From: an uncultured Lachnospiraceae bacterium
GTDB lineage: Bacteria; Bacillota; Clostridia; Lachnospirales; Lachnospiraceae
Length of the DNA: 64,000 nucleotides
Reading direction: 5' to 3'
Assembly (NCBI GenBank): GCA_934317005.1
Contig: CAKREB010000001.1
Location: 248,001-312,000, forward strand
Positions within the stretch are counted from its first letter, which is position 1. Every line of letters begins with the position of its first letter. The translations under genes and the position numbers were made by a program. Under the pieces are notes generated by a model, which was given only the letters and a program-made list of their open reading frames with translations, ran no database searches and had not been told where the DNA came from. Shown here piece by piece: positions 25,307-34,499 of this stretch.

Positions 25307-27193
25307 ATGGAAGAAAACAACAATCAGGAGAAAGATAACCAGCAGACAGAAAGCACTGGTTATACAGGAGAATATGGCAATTCCGTGGAGGGAAATTATC
25401 AGGGTTATGATAATCAGTCCACCTATCGTTATTCGTATAAAAATGGGGAGGGAGAGAGCACACATTCCGGTGACTACTATGCAGGACAAAATAACAGTGC
25501 ACAGCATGGCAGTACACAGCAGGACAGCGAGGGAACGGCACAGGGAAACAACGCGAATGCATGGCAGTCTGCAGGACATGAGCAAAACAGTGGCTACCAG
25601 AGTGCAGGCAGTCAGAATCAAACATATCAAAACACCGGAAATCAGAACAATACCTATCAGAATGGAAATTATTCCTATCAAAATAGCGGGTATCAGAATG
25701 GTGCTTATAATGCCTATCAGAATCCAAAGGCAAAGAAGCCGAAAAAGGAGAAAAAGCCGTTATCAACTGGAAAGAAGTTTTTGGTTACGGCAGCGTGTGC
25801 TGTGTTATTCGGTGTGATCGCAGGAGTTGTGTTTAACGGTATTAATTTTGTATCGGACAGACTGCTTGGAACTTCTGCAGAATCCGTACAGTTAGAAAAG
25901 ACAACAACGACCGATCAGACAGCAAAGCAGAAAGATAGCAGTTCTACAGATAACAACACTGCTACGAAAGCAACCGGAACAACGGATGTTTCTTCTATCA
26001 CAGAGCAGAGCATGCCGGCAATCGTTGCGATTACCAGTACGACACAGGGCGCTGACTACTATGATCTGTTTGGTCAGTATTATCAGGGACAGGATTCTAC
26101 AAGCTGCGGCAGTGGTTTTATTGTAGGACAGAACAAAAAGGAACTACTGATCGCAACAAACAATCATGTTATTGATGGTGCGAAGACGATTTCTGTACAG
26201 TTTATTGATGGTGAGATTTATGAAGCAGAGAAAAAAGGAGCAGATTCTACAAATGATCTTGCCGTTATCGCAGTAAAGACTTCTTCTGTTAAGAAGAGTA
26301 CCATGAACCAGATCAAGATTGCAGATCTTGGCGATTCGACAAAGACAAAGGTTGGCGAGATGGTCATCGCTATCGGAAATGCACTTGGTTACGGACAGTC
26401 TGTAACGGTTGGCTATATCAGTGCGAAGGATCGTGAAATCACAGAATCTTCGGAGGATGGACAGTCACAGAATAAGATCAAAGCAATTCAGACAGATGCA
26501 GCCATCAATCCCGGAAACAGTGGCGGTGCTTTGATCAACATGCAGGGACAGGTTATTGGTATTAACTCAGCAAAGATCGCTTCCTCTTCTGTAGAAGGAG
26601 TTGGCTATGCTATTCCGATTTCGGTAGCAACACCGATTATCGATGAACTGATGAACAGAGAATCTCTTAGTGACAGCGAAAAGGGATATCTTGGAATTTC
26701 CGGTAAGACAGTTACACAGGAAGCAGTTGCCTACAATGTACCATATGGTGTATATGTCAGCGAGGTCGCTAAGGACGGTGCAGCAGATAAAGCTGGTATC
26801 AAGAGTAATGATGTAATCACGGCGATCAACAAGATGGAAGTTACTACGATTGAGAGCTTGCAGGAAAAGGTAAACGGTTATCGCAAGGGAACAAAGATTG
26901 AAGTAACTCTGCAAAGAAGCAATAACGGAAAGTACGAAGAAAAGAAAGTGACTGTAACACTTCAGGGAAAAGAGTCCTTAAATGATCTTTCCAGTGGAAG
27001 CAGCTCTGACGATAGTCAGAATAATAACGATTCCAACAACAGTCAGGGCAACAACGGTTCCGACAACAATCAGGGAAATAATAATTCCGGAAATGATCAG
27101 AATCAGGGTAATAACAATTCCGGAAATAATGATTCCCAGGGAAATGATAACAGTCAGGGTTCCGGTGGACTGTGGGATTTCTTTAACAGATAA
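25307..27193 (+). CDS. htrA: membrane-anchored HtrA/DegP-like serine protease
   Basis: A 628-residue quality-control protease facing outside. The first 140 residues are cytoplasmic, rich in Asn, Gln and Tyr with repeated YQN units. A basic stretch and one membrane span (about 165-190, FLVTAACAVLFGVIAGVVF) follow. The trypsin-like domain carries the triad His in ATNNHVIDGA (about 286), Asp in TNDLAVIAV (about 317) and Ser in NPGNSGGALI (about 405). One PDZ domain is at about 495-585 and the C-terminus is an Asn/Gly/Ser/Gln-rich tail of about 65 residues. A frame is open from 25085, but AAGGAGGT before ATG 25307 gives the real start. The long low-complexity ends are unusual for the family. Confidence 0.9.
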   Translation: MEENNNQEKDNQQTESTGYTGEYGNSVEGNYQGYDNQSTYRYSYKNGEGESTHSGDYYAGQNNSAQHGSTQQDSEGTAQGNNANAWQSAGHEQNSGYQSAGSQNQTYQNTGNQNNTYQNGNYSYQNSGYQNGAYNAYQNPKAKKPKKEKKPLSTGKKFLVTAACAVLFGVIAGVVFNGINFVSDRLLGTSAESVQLEKTTTTDQTAKQKDSSSTDNNTATKATGTTDVSSITEQSMPAIVAITSTTQGADYYDLFGQYYQGQDSTSCGSGFIVGQNKKELLIATNNHVIDGAKTISVQFIDGEIYEAEKKGADSTNDLAVIAVKTSSVKKSTMNQIKIADLGDSTKTKVGEMVIAIGNALGYGQSVTVGYISAKDREITESSEDGQSQNKIKAIQTDAAINPGNSGGALINMQGQVIGINSAKIASSSVEGVGYAIPISVATPIIDELMNRESLSDSEKGYLGISGKTVTQEAVAYNVPYGVYVSEVAKDGAADKAGIKSNDVITAINKMEVTTIESLQEKVNGYRKGTKIEVTLQRSNNGKYEEKKVTVTLQGKESLNDLSSGSSSDDSQNNNDSNNSQGNNGSDNNQGNNNSGNDQNQGNNNSGNNDSQGNDNSQGSGGLWDFFNR

Positions 27194-27270
27194 TCACAGA
27201 AAGCAGTTTTTTGTATCCTCTGCGTCTATGCTTTACAGGCTGCAAGGCCTTCGTGACAGGAGGATTTAAA

Positions 27271-27314
27271 AAAGTACAGTGTTAATTGAAAAAAATCAAT
27301 TGGCACTGTACTTT
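27271..27314. terminator. 19-bp hairpin after htrA
   Basis: AAAGTACAGTG-TTAATTGA pairs with TCAATTGG-CACTGTACTTT around a 6-nt A loop, with two G-U pairs. The U-tract is poor (CTTTGTTG). The right arm overlaps the -35 of the next promoter. Confidence 0.6.
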
Positions 27315-27327
27315 GTTGCGTTATAAT
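27300..27327 (+). promoter_or_regulatory. promoter of the LTA-synthase-like gene
   Basis: TTGGCA (27300-27305) and TATAAT (27322-27327) are 16 bp apart. The -35 lies inside the right arm of the htrA hairpin. A leader of about 85 nt precedes ATG 27417. Confidence 0.6.
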
Positions 27328-27416
27328 AGGATTTAGACATAAAGGCTGGTCTGTGTAGGGAAAGAATATGACAGCGGTTTGGAGTATGGCTGTGTATGAC
27401 TGGAAAGGGGTTTAAA

Positions 27417-29255
27417 ATGATGGAAGAAAGCATAAGAGAAAAGGGAGAAAAGGTTTGGAAGAAAATCTGCGGCAGTATTTATTTTCAGGTATTCTTTTTC
27501 TGCCTTGTTACTTTTTTTGAATTTGTGATATTGGAACTGTTTTTTGATGTGTCTGCTTTTTCTTATACACCGGTTCTGATCTTGAAAAATGTATTGCTTT
27601 TGGCTATGGTGAATCTGTTTTTAGTGGGGATTTTTCACAGCCTGCGTCTGCCGCTTATGATCTCTGTCGTGTTTTTTTTGGTTGTTGGAATTGCAAACTA
27701 TTTCGTGACGGAATTTCGCGGATACGGTATTGTATTTATGGATTTTTATGCGGTAAAGACAGCGGCGGGAGTTGCCGGAGGATACAAATATCATGTCAGT
27801 ACGGTGTTTGTATCTGCGTGCGCCCTTGATCTTGCACTTCTGGCATCCTGCTTTGTGCTTCCAAAGAGGAAGCATGCGTATCGCAATATTAAATATACAT
27901 TTGTATCATTGGGCGGGATGGCTGTCAGTGTCCTGTTCTGCTTCTGGATCAGTTCCGATACAATCTTTTTTAAAGATGTCAGCAGTCTGACATGGGATCA
28001 CAATATCGGAATGAAAAACTATGGATATGTGTTATATTTTACTTCCAATGCGGGCAAAGCAACGGTGTCAAAACCGAATGACTATTCTGTCAAAAAGGTA
28101 GATCAGGTGCTTTCACACTATGAGAAGCAGTCAGATGATATCGGGAAAAAGCAGTCGGATGTGAAAAATCCAAACCTGATCATGATCATGAATGAATCAT
28201 ACGCGGACCTTAGTGTGCTCGGTAACATTCAGACGGATCAGGAAGTGATGCCATTTTATAAAAGTCTTAAGAAAAATGTGATCAAAGGATATGCAGAGTC
28301 TTCTGTCTATGGTGGCTATACTGCAAACTCTGAGTTTGAGTTTTTGACAGGCTGCACAAAGGCTTTTTTGCCGGGAAATCCATATTTACAGTATATCGAC
28401 GGTTATCTGCCAACGATGATCAACACGATTAAAGAACAGACAGCGTATAAAGAAGCAATCGCTATGCATCCGTATCATCCTTCGGGTTATAATCGTAATC
28501 GTGTGTATCCTTTACTTGGCTTTGACCGCTTTCTGTCATTGGATGATTTTGACCAGAGCCATCTTGTGCGGGATTATGTGGGAGATAAGGAGGACTACCG
28601 GAAGATAGAGGAACTTTACGAAAAGAAGGAGAAGGGAACCTCTCTGTGTGTGTTTAATGTGACGATGCAGAATCACAATGCCTATGATGACAGAACATAT
28701 CAGTTTGAAAATCCGGTTCGCATGACAAACTTTTCAGCATCCTTTGCTGTCAATCAATATCTTTCCCTGATTAAAATGTCAGATGATGCACTAAAGGAGC
28801 TTGTAACTTATTTTGAAAAGGTGGGTGAGCCGACGATGATCGTTTTATTTGGGGATCATCAGCCACATCTGGATGACTTATTTTATAAGACAGTCATGGG
28901 AACACTGCCATCGCTTTTTACGCAGCAGCAGGTGATGAAGGAGCACATGGTTCCTTTTATGATCTGGACGAATTATGATATTGAGGAAAAAGAAATCGAT
29001 CATATTTCGCTCAATTATCTGTCAAGTCTGGTGCTGCAGACGGCAAATATTCCGATGAGTGATTATAACCGCTATCTGCTGGCGTTATCGAAAAAACTTC
29101 CTTCCATCAGTGCCAGTGGCTATTATGATGCGAAGGGAGCGTTGCATGAATATTCAGACAGTGACACGACCTACAAAAAGCTTCTCGATGAATATGAGAT
29201 GGTACAGTATCATTATCTGTTTGACGAAAAAAATCGTCTGAAAAAGCATTTTTAA
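27417..29255 (+). CDS. LTA-synthase-family membrane sulfatase
   Basis: A 612-residue enzyme of the alkaline-phosphatase superfamily. Five membrane spans occupy about 18-190. The extracellular catalytic domain (about 245-560) has PNLIMIMNESYADLSVLG, GGYTANSEFEFLTG, NPYLQYIDGYLPTM, MHPYHPSGYNRNRVYPLLGF and the metal motif FGDHQPHLDD. Relatives add glycerol-phosphate or other phospho-groups to lipoteichoic acid or cell-surface glycans; which one is not clear from sequence. A frame opens at 27396, but AAAGGGG placed 6 nt before ATG 27417 decides the start. Confidence 0.85.
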   Translation: MMEESIREKGEKVWKKICGSIYFQVFFFCLVTFFEFVILELFFDVSAFSYTPVLILKNVLLLAMVNLFLVGIFHSLRLPLMISVVFFLVVGIANYFVTEFRGYGIVFMDFYAVKTAAGVAGGYKYHVSTVFVSACALDLALLASCFVLPKRKHAYRNIKYTFVSLGGMAVSVLFCFWISSDTIFFKDVSSLTWDHNIGMKNYGYVLYFTSNAGKATVSKPNDYSVKKVDQVLSHYEKQSDDIGKKQSDVKNPNLIMIMNESYADLSVLGNIQTDQEVMPFYKSLKKNVIKGYAESSVYGGYTANSEFEFLTGCTKAFLPGNPYLQYIDGYLPTMINTIKEQTAYKEAIAMHPYHPSGYNRNRVYPLLGFDRFLSLDDFDQSHLVRDYVGDKEDYRKIEELYEKKEKGTSLCVFNVTMQNHNAYDDRTYQFENPVRMTNFSASFAVNQYLSLIKMSDDALKELVTYFEKVGEPTMIVLFGDHQPHLDDLFYKTVMGTLPSLFTQQQVMKEHMVPFMIWTNYDIEEKEIDHISLNYLSSLVLQTANIPMSDYNRYLLALSKKLPSISASGYYDAKGALHEYSDSDTTYKKLLDEYEMVQYHYLFDEKNRLKKHF

Positions 29256-29282
29256 TCTAGATGTACAAATGCTTTTCAGACG
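29235..29282. terminator. hairpin at the end of the LTA-synthase-like gene
   Basis: CGTCTGAAAAAGCATTTTT, overlapping the stop codon, pairs with AAATGCTTTTCAGACG 14 nt later. There is no long U-tract after it, so termination or 3'-end protection is inferred. Confidence 0.5.
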
Positions 29283-29322
29283 ATAGCTATTCGTTTTTCA
29301 TATTATGGATAAGATGACCGGT

Positions 29323-29589
29323 CTATTCTTCGACAGGCTCTCCTTTTTCTAAGGCTTCCTGTACCGCTGTCGCAAGCTGATCCACGCAGGAGGTTCCACG
29401 CATACCACACTGGATTCCCTTCAGACGCTTTTCTACCTCGTCCACGGTCAAACCTTCTACAAGAGCAGCAACACCTTGTGTGTTACCATTGCATCCACCG
29501 ATGAATTGTACGTTTTTTACAATATTTCCATCCAATTCAAAATCAATTCTGCTAGAGCAGGTTCCCTTTGTATTATAAGAATATTTCAT
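29323..29589 (-). CDS. TSCPD-domain protein
   Basis: An 88-residue cysteine-containing protein of the short TSCPD family. The signature segments are GTCSSRIDFELDG, VQFIGGCNGNTQGVAALVEG and GIQCGMRGTSCVDQLATAV. The same fold occurs as a C-terminal domain of some vitamin-B12-dependent ribonucleotide reductases. The four conserved cysteines suggest metal or redox binding, but stand-alone members have no firm function. The start is set by ATGAGGA. It has its own promoter inside the end of the sirtuin gene and a leader of about 100 nt containing hairpins. Confidence 0.85.
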   Translation of the reverse strand: MKYSYNTKGTCSSRIDFELDGNIVKNVQFIGGCNGNTQGVAALVEGLTVDEVEKRLKGIQCGMRGTSCVDQLATAVQEALEKGEPVEE

Positions 29590-29660
29590 GCTTTTTCCTC
29601 ATTTCTGCGCTGCTGTTTTGTATCATACCATCAGGTGCAGGCAGCGCACTGCCTAAGATG
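29590..29660 (-). promoter_or_regulatory. structured leader of the TSCPD gene (looser copy of a leader family)
   Basis: On the minus strand a hairpin AGGCAG-UGCG-CUGCCU (29639-29654) contains UGCGCUG, which is perfectly complementary to CAGCGCA (29606-29612) immediately upstream of the ribosome site AGAAAUGAGGA. The same logic is seen before trmB and the FN3-amidase gene. Confidence 0.45.
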
Positions 29661-29695
29661 GACTTTTGATAAAATATTTCATCAAAAGCATATCT

Positions 29696-29724
29696 ATTTT
29701 ATTTCGCAAAGAGGAGGATGTCAA
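29696..29724 (-). promoter_or_regulatory. promoter of the TSCPD gene
   Basis: Minus-strand TTGACA (29719-29724) and TAAAAT (29696-29701) are 17 bp apart. The -35 overlaps the last codon and stop of the sirtuin gene. A CTTTTGAT/ATCAAAAG hairpin (29663-29688) follows. Confidence 0.65.
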
Positions 29725-30461
29725 GAGAGCTGTGCTACAGCTTCCTCCATGACTTTTGCAATATCATCGTTGATCACAAGATCTGCTTTGTTGTCGGCAG
29801 GTGTGGTACTCTTGTTGATCAGCACCAGATTATTTCCGCTGAAATAGTCGATCAGTCCGGCAGCAGGATATACGACAAGTGATGTTCCGCCGATGATCAG
29901 CGTGTCTGCCTGACTGATTGCATGAATGGCACCGGAAATGATCTGATCATCCAGGCCTTCCTCATATAGCACAACATCCGGTTTTATTGTGCCACCACAT
30001 TTTTCACATTTTGGCACGCCATCTGCCTGTAAGATGTATTTTTCATCGTAAAAGGTATGACATTTCATACAATAATTGCGAAGTACAGAGCCGTGCAGTT
30101 CGTAGACAACCTTTGAACCGGCTGCCTGATGCAGTCCGTCAATGTTTTGTGTCACGACTGCGGATAATTTTCCTATCTCCTCTAATTTTGCCAGTGCGAT
30201 ATGGCAGGCATTTGGCTTGGCATCCGGGTAGATCAGATTCTTTTTATAAAAGTCGAAAAATTCTTCCGGATGCTGCACAAAGAAGCTGTGCGACACAGCC
30301 TGTTCCGGTGTGAAGTTGCGGTTTAGCTTCTTGCTATACAGACCGGTAGAACTTCGAAAATCAGGCACTCCGCTGGAAGTGCTGACTCCTGCCCCGCCAA
30401 AAAATACAATGTTTTTGCTGTCTTTTAAAATATCAGCCAGCTGTTTGATATTCTGATTCAT
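29721..30461 (-). CDS. cobB: NAD-dependent protein deacylase (sirtuin)
   Basis: A 246-residue enzyme that removes acyl groups from lysines using NAD. Class signatures are complete: GAGVSTSSGVPDFRS for NAD binding, TQNIDGLHQAAG, the catalytic His in ELHGS, four zinc cysteines (CMKC and CEKC), and GGTSLVVYPAAG. The frame extends five codons further to 30476, but GGAG is spaced correctly for ATG 30461. The antiporter gene ends 27 nt upstream on the same strand, so the two are probably co-transcribed. Confidence 0.93.
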   Translation of the reverse strand: MNQNIKQLADILKDSKNIVFFGGAGVSTSSGVPDFRSSTGLYSKKLNRNFTPEQAVSHSFFVQHPEEFFDFYKKNLIYPDAKPNACHIALAKLEEIGKLSAVVTQNIDGLHQAAGSKVVYELHGSVLRNYCMKCHTFYDEKYILQADGVPKCEKCGGTIKPDVVLYEEGLDDQIISGAIHAISQADTLIIGGTSLVVYPAAGLIDYFSGNNLVLINKSTTPADNKADLVINDDIAKVMEEAVAQLS

Positions 30462-30488
30462 AAAAATCATCTCCAATCATTTTATGTG

Positions 30489-32081
30489 TTAGTGAAATGC
30501 TACGACGATATCATCCTCTAAAATGACCGTCTTTCCATCCGGTATCAGGTTTTCATCGCCCCGGATGATCATGGTGATCAACTCGTTGTCGGCAAGATTT
30601 AACTCTGCGATCGTCTTGTCACACCATGCGTGCCCTTTGCAGATATGGATTTCTTCTAACTGCTCCTGCTCTGCAGCCTCATATACCGGAACACTCAGGA
30701 TGACCTGATCACCTGCAAGAATCTTGGTATCTCCTTTTGGAACGATGGTTTCCTGCCCGCGCTTGATCATGATTGCCAGTGAACCGGTTGGAATATTGAC
30801 ATCACGGATATATTTGTTGACCCAGTTATGAGAATCCGGAATATGCATCTGCATCAGAGTAATGGCGGATTCTTCCTGATAATCATTGAAGGTTTTGCGG
30901 ACATCGGAGGTTTCGTCTACCATATCAAGCTTTTTGGAAACGAAAGGAAGCAGTGTTCCCTGAATGGATACAGAGAAAAATGCGACCATGAGCACGATGT
31001 GATACAGATCGTAGGACACCTCTACGCCCTGTGCGAGTGCCATAATGCTAAATACAATGGATGCAGCGCCACGAAGTCCTGCCCATGAGATTAAAAGACA
31101 TTGGCGGATGCTGCACCGAAACGGTATCAGAAAGAGAAATACTGCGATCGGCCGCGCGATAAAGGTTAAGATTACGGTAATGACGACAGCCGGTAAGAGC
31201 ATGGCAGGCATCTGGTGTGGAAAGGCAAGGAATCCCAAAATGAAAAATAGCAGAATCTGTGCCAGACCGGTAATTCCGTCAAAAAATGGAATTAAGATGG
31301 ATTTGTTTGGAATATCACTGTTTCCGATGATGATTCCCATCAGGTAAACACCAAGATACTGATTACCGCCGATCAGTGAGCAGAGTCCGAAGCACAGTAA
31401 TACCGTAGCAATCATAAAAATCGTATCTAAGCCTTCCGGAATAAGCTTCTTTTTGCTCATCAGCCACACGGATATCACGGCAAAAAGTGCTCCGAGTACG
31501 ATGCCATATACTAACTGTGAAAACAAAAAGTAGGGGATATTTTTCATTCCGTCAGAGGAACTGATCAGACTGATACAGAGAACAGTCAGCATATAGGACA
31601 TTGGATCGTTGCTTCCGCTTTCGATTTCTAGAAGAGAGGCGGTGCCGTTTTTCAGATTCAGCTTTTTTTGGCGTAGAATGGAAAAGACGCTGGCTGCATC
31701 CGTGGAAGATAAGACTGCGCCGATCAGAATGCTTTCTAATATCGTAAAGTGCAGCAGAACATGACAGAGCAATGCGGTGATGCCGGCAGTTATGGCAACT
31801 CCGGCTGTGGATAAGATGCCTGCTTTGACGGCAACCGTTTTCGCTGCCTGCCATTTTGTATTGAAACCGCCATAAAACATGATAAACAGCAGTGCGATCG
31901 AGCAGATGTCTTCCGCAAGCTTAAAGTCATCGAATGGGATCTTCATGATTCCGTCGCTGCCAAATAACATACCGATAAACATAAAAAGAATTAATGCCGG
32001 CATACCGAATTTTCCGGAAAATTTGTCAGCAAGGATACACAGGAAGATAACGGTGGCTACCAGTAAGATACTAAGTGTCAT
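30489..32081 (-). CDS. CPA1-type cation/proton antiporter with RCK_C domains
   Basis: A 530-residue transporter with about twelve membrane spans (1-385), most like the K+/H+ antiporter NhaP2/CvrA group. Transport-core motifs include GAVLSSTDAASVFSILR and LEIESGSNDPMSYML, with the conserved Asp residues that bind the ion, and SWAGLRGAASIVFS. The soluble C-terminus (about 400-530) looks like two TrkA-C (RCK_C) ligand-sensing modules: GSLAIMIKRGQETIVPKGDT and NELITMIIRGDENLIPDGKT. It likely exports K+ or Na+ to control cytoplasmic ion levels or pH. It is followed by the sirtuin gene. Confidence 0.9.
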   Translation of the reverse strand: MTLSILLVATVIFLCILADKFSGKFGMPALILFMFIGMLFGSDGIMKIPFDDFKLAEDICSIALLFIMFYGGFNTKWQAAKTVAVKAGILSTAGVAITAGITALLCHVLLHFTILESILIGAVLSSTDAASVFSILRQKKLNLKNGTASLLEIESGSNDPMSYMLTVLCISLISSSDGMKNIPYFLFSQLVYGIVLGALFAVISVWLMSKKKLIPEGLDTIFMIATVLLCFGLCSLIGGNQYLGVYLMGIIIGNSDIPNKSILIPFFDGITGLAQILLFFILGFLAFPHQMPAMLLPAVVITVILTFIARPIAVFLFLIPFRCSIRQCLLISWAGLRGAASIVFSIMALAQGVEVSYDLYHIVLMVAFFSVSIQGTLLPFVSKKLDMVDETSDVRKTFNDYQEESAITLMQMHIPDSHNWVNKYIRDVNIPTGSLAIMIKRGQETIVPKGDTKILAGDQVILSVPVYEAAEQEQLEEIHICKGHAWCDKTIAELNLADNELITMIIRGDENLIPDGKTVILEDDIVVAFH

Positions 32082-32166
32082 AAAGCGTCCTCCTATTGTG
32101 TGTGAGAATGGTTATTAGAAAGATAGACAATAGCTAATGAACCAATCTGTAAATGATTTGTTTTCC

Positions 32167-32175
32167 AGTATACCA
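32167..32175 (-). promoter_or_regulatory. extended -10 promoter of the antiporter-sirtuin operon
   Basis: TGG-TATACT-like sequence on the minus strand (TATACT at 32167-32172, TG upstream) about 85 nt before the antiporter start. No good -35 is visible. Confidence 0.4.
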
Positions 32176-32289
32176 TTAAATAAGTAAGAAAACCACTTGA
32201 AAAAGGAAAAAACTTACAGATTTTTGAGTATATGGATAAAAATTGTGCTTAAAAGCCGCAAGGAATTACTAGAAAACAGCTCACTGTAG

Positions 32290-32298
32290 TGGTACAAT
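32290..32298 (+). promoter_or_regulatory. extended -10 promoter of the chemoreceptor gene
   Basis: TG-G-TACAAT lies 42 nt before the chemoreceptor start. No sigma-28 (motility) consensus was recognised upstream. Confidence 0.45.
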
Positions 32299-32339
32299 GA
32301 AATAGGTTTGAGAAATCCGGATTAGATGGGAGGACGCCT

Positions 32340-34397
32340 ATGACAAAAGATACAGGAACAAAAAAACAAACTACAAAAAGGAAGCATGTCACTTCGCCGG
32401 GCATGCATAAAAAATCATCAAAGGATATTTCAATTAAGGCGAAGATTATTGGAACGATTATGCCGGTTGTGGCAATATTAATCGTTATTATGATTTTGTT
32501 GTCGTATACGATTTCCAGCAAGATTATTCACAGCAATGCGACAAGCCTTCTGGAATCTTCTATCAGTTATCAGTCGGCAAGCATTGCGGCATGGCTGGAT
32601 GAAAATCTGGCAGCATTTTCTACGGTGAAGCAGACGGTAGAACAGACGAATGCCAGTGGAGAAGAGCTGCAAAAGCTTCTGGACTCTTACTACAATTACA
32701 ATGCAAATTATCCAAATGGTTTGTATGTAGCCGACGAAGAGGGAAATGTGATAAAAGCTGCCAAGTCAGAGCAGCAATTTAGTGATGTGAAGAATGCTAC
32801 ATGGTATCAGGAGGGACTTTCCCGTGTGAATATGAAGTTTGGCAGTGCTTACAAGGGTGCAGACGGAACCAGTCAGGTCAGTGCATCAGCACTGTTAAAG
32901 ACAACCGGAGCTTCTGACAAAGTCCGCGTGATTTCAGCAGATGTGTCACTGGAGCGTATCGCAGTTATTGTCAACTCCTTTGTAAAGATGGATGATGCGG
33001 AAGCATTTCTGATAGATACCAGTGATGGTACAATCTTAGCACATAGAGATTCTTCCAAGGTTTCTTCTAAGCTGAGTACGACAGACAGTGATGCATTTAT
33101 GAAAGCCGTTGCAAAGAAGTTAGACAAGAGAGATTATACTACCTGTGAATTAGATGGCAATCTGACAGGCTTTGAAACAGTTTCCGGTACAAACTGGGCA
33201 TTGGTATCTTTCGTGCCGGACAAGATCATTTATGCAGATGTCAACAGCTTACGAACCAAGATGATCGTTATTGCGGTTGCTGCATTGATCGTGCTTGTTA
33301 TTCTGATCGAACGTATTGTTCATCTTGTAGTAAGACCGGTACGCAGTCTGACAAAGACGATTACAACGATGGCAGATGGTGACTTTACGGTTGCCGTGAA
33401 GGTAAAAGGAAGAGATGAGATCGGACGCATGGGACGAAGTGTTGAGCACTTTATGGTATCGATCCGTGGTATGCTGCATGAGATTCAGGAGATTTCAGAG
33501 AAGGTATCCGGTCAGTCGGATACGACAAATGAGCTTTCTGTTGATATGCACGATGCAGCTACGGTTCAGGCACAGTCCATGCATGAGTTAAACACAACAG
33601 TAGATGAGTTGTCCGAATCCATTAGTGAGATTGCAGAAAATGCAACGACATTGGCTGTGGTTGTTTCAGATACGAAGGATACCAGCGTGCAGGTAGAAGA
33701 ACGCATGCGCCAGACAGTTAGTGCATCTGAAAAAGGTAAAAATGATATGCATCAGGTCAATGATGCAATGAACAATATCAGTACGTCGATTCAGAAGCTG
33801 GATGAAGCCATTGACAAGGTTGGTAAGGCTTCCGACGAAATTACAAATATTGTGGCTGTCATCGGTAACATTGCCGAAGAAACAAATCTGTTATCCCTGA
33901 ATGCATCCATTGAGGCGGCGAGAGCCGGTGAAGCAGGAAAGGGATTTGCGGTTGTGGCATCTGAGATTGGAAAGCTTGCGCAGACAAGTACGGATTCTGT
34001 AGAAAATATTGTAACTCTGATCACAGAGGTGACAAGACTGGTACAGGAAACAGTAGAGCAGGCAGAAGAAAGCATGAAGAGTATCAATGAGAGCAGTGAT
34101 ATGATTGATACGGCACTTCAGACCTTTGATGAAATCTTTAATGATATTCAGGCGACAGGAACCCTGATCGACCAGATGATGAAGAAGGTCGGAGAGGTAG
34201 ACGAGGTTGCTACAAATGTTGCCGCTATTTCAGAGGAACAGGCAGCAAGCACACAGGAGATTCAGGCAACATCCGAAAACATGGTAACGCAGGCAAACAG
34301 CATTGCCGGCAATAGTAATACGGTGATGGAAGATGCCAAAGAACTGTCCGGAAGTGCAGAGAGCCTGAAAGAGCATATTGAACGGTTTAAGATTTAA
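32340..34397 (+). CDS. methyl-accepting chemotaxis protein
   Basis: A 685-residue transmembrane chemoreceptor. A basic N-terminus of 35 residues precedes the first span (about 38-62). A Cache-type extracytoplasmic sensor (about 65-300) has NYPNGLYVADEEGNVI and ATWYQEGLSR segments. The second span (about 308-328) leads to HAMP (RPVRSLTKTITTMADGDFTV) and the signalling coiled coil with hairpin tip EETNLLSLNASIEAARAGEA. It controls CheA and so flagellar rotation. The adjacent orphan binding lipoprotein starts 102 nt after its stop and could provide ligand, though a Cache domain can bind ligands itself. Confidence 0.95.
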   Translation: MTKDTGTKKQTTKRKHVTSPGMHKKSSKDISIKAKIIGTIMPVVAILIVIMILLSYTISSKIIHSNATSLLESSISYQSASIAAWLDENLAAFSTVKQTVEQTNASGEELQKLLDSYYNYNANYPNGLYVADEEGNVIKAAKSEQQFSDVKNATWYQEGLSRVNMKFGSAYKGADGTSQVSASALLKTTGASDKVRVISADVSLERIAVIVNSFVKMDDAEAFLIDTSDGTILAHRDSSKVSSKLSTTDSDAFMKAVAKKLDKRDYTTCELDGNLTGFETVSGTNWALVSFVPDKIIYADVNSLRTKMIVIAVAALIVLVILIERIVHLVVRPVRSLTKTITTMADGDFTVAVKVKGRDEIGRMGRSVEHFMVSIRGMLHEIQEISEKVSGQSDTTNELSVDMHDAATVQAQSMHELNTTVDELSESISEIAENATTLAVVVSDTKDTSVQVEERMRQTVSASEKGKNDMHQVNDAMNNISTSIQKLDEAIDKVGKASDEITNIVAVIGNIAEETNLLSLNASIEAARAGEAGKGFAVVASEIGKLAQTSTDSVENIVTLITEVTRLVQETVEQAEESMKSINESSDMIDTALQTFDEIFNDIQATGTLIDQMMKKVGEVDEVATNVAAISEEQAASTQEIQATSENMVTQANSIAGNSNTVMEDAKELSGSAESLKEHIERFKI

Positions 34398-34499
34398 ACA
34401 GTATCATTTCATAGATTTTGTCAGCGCATGACAGAAGGCAGGCAGAATCGTTTGGAGCATAGAGATGCAGATAGAGAAAGCAAAGAAAAGAGGTTGCTT

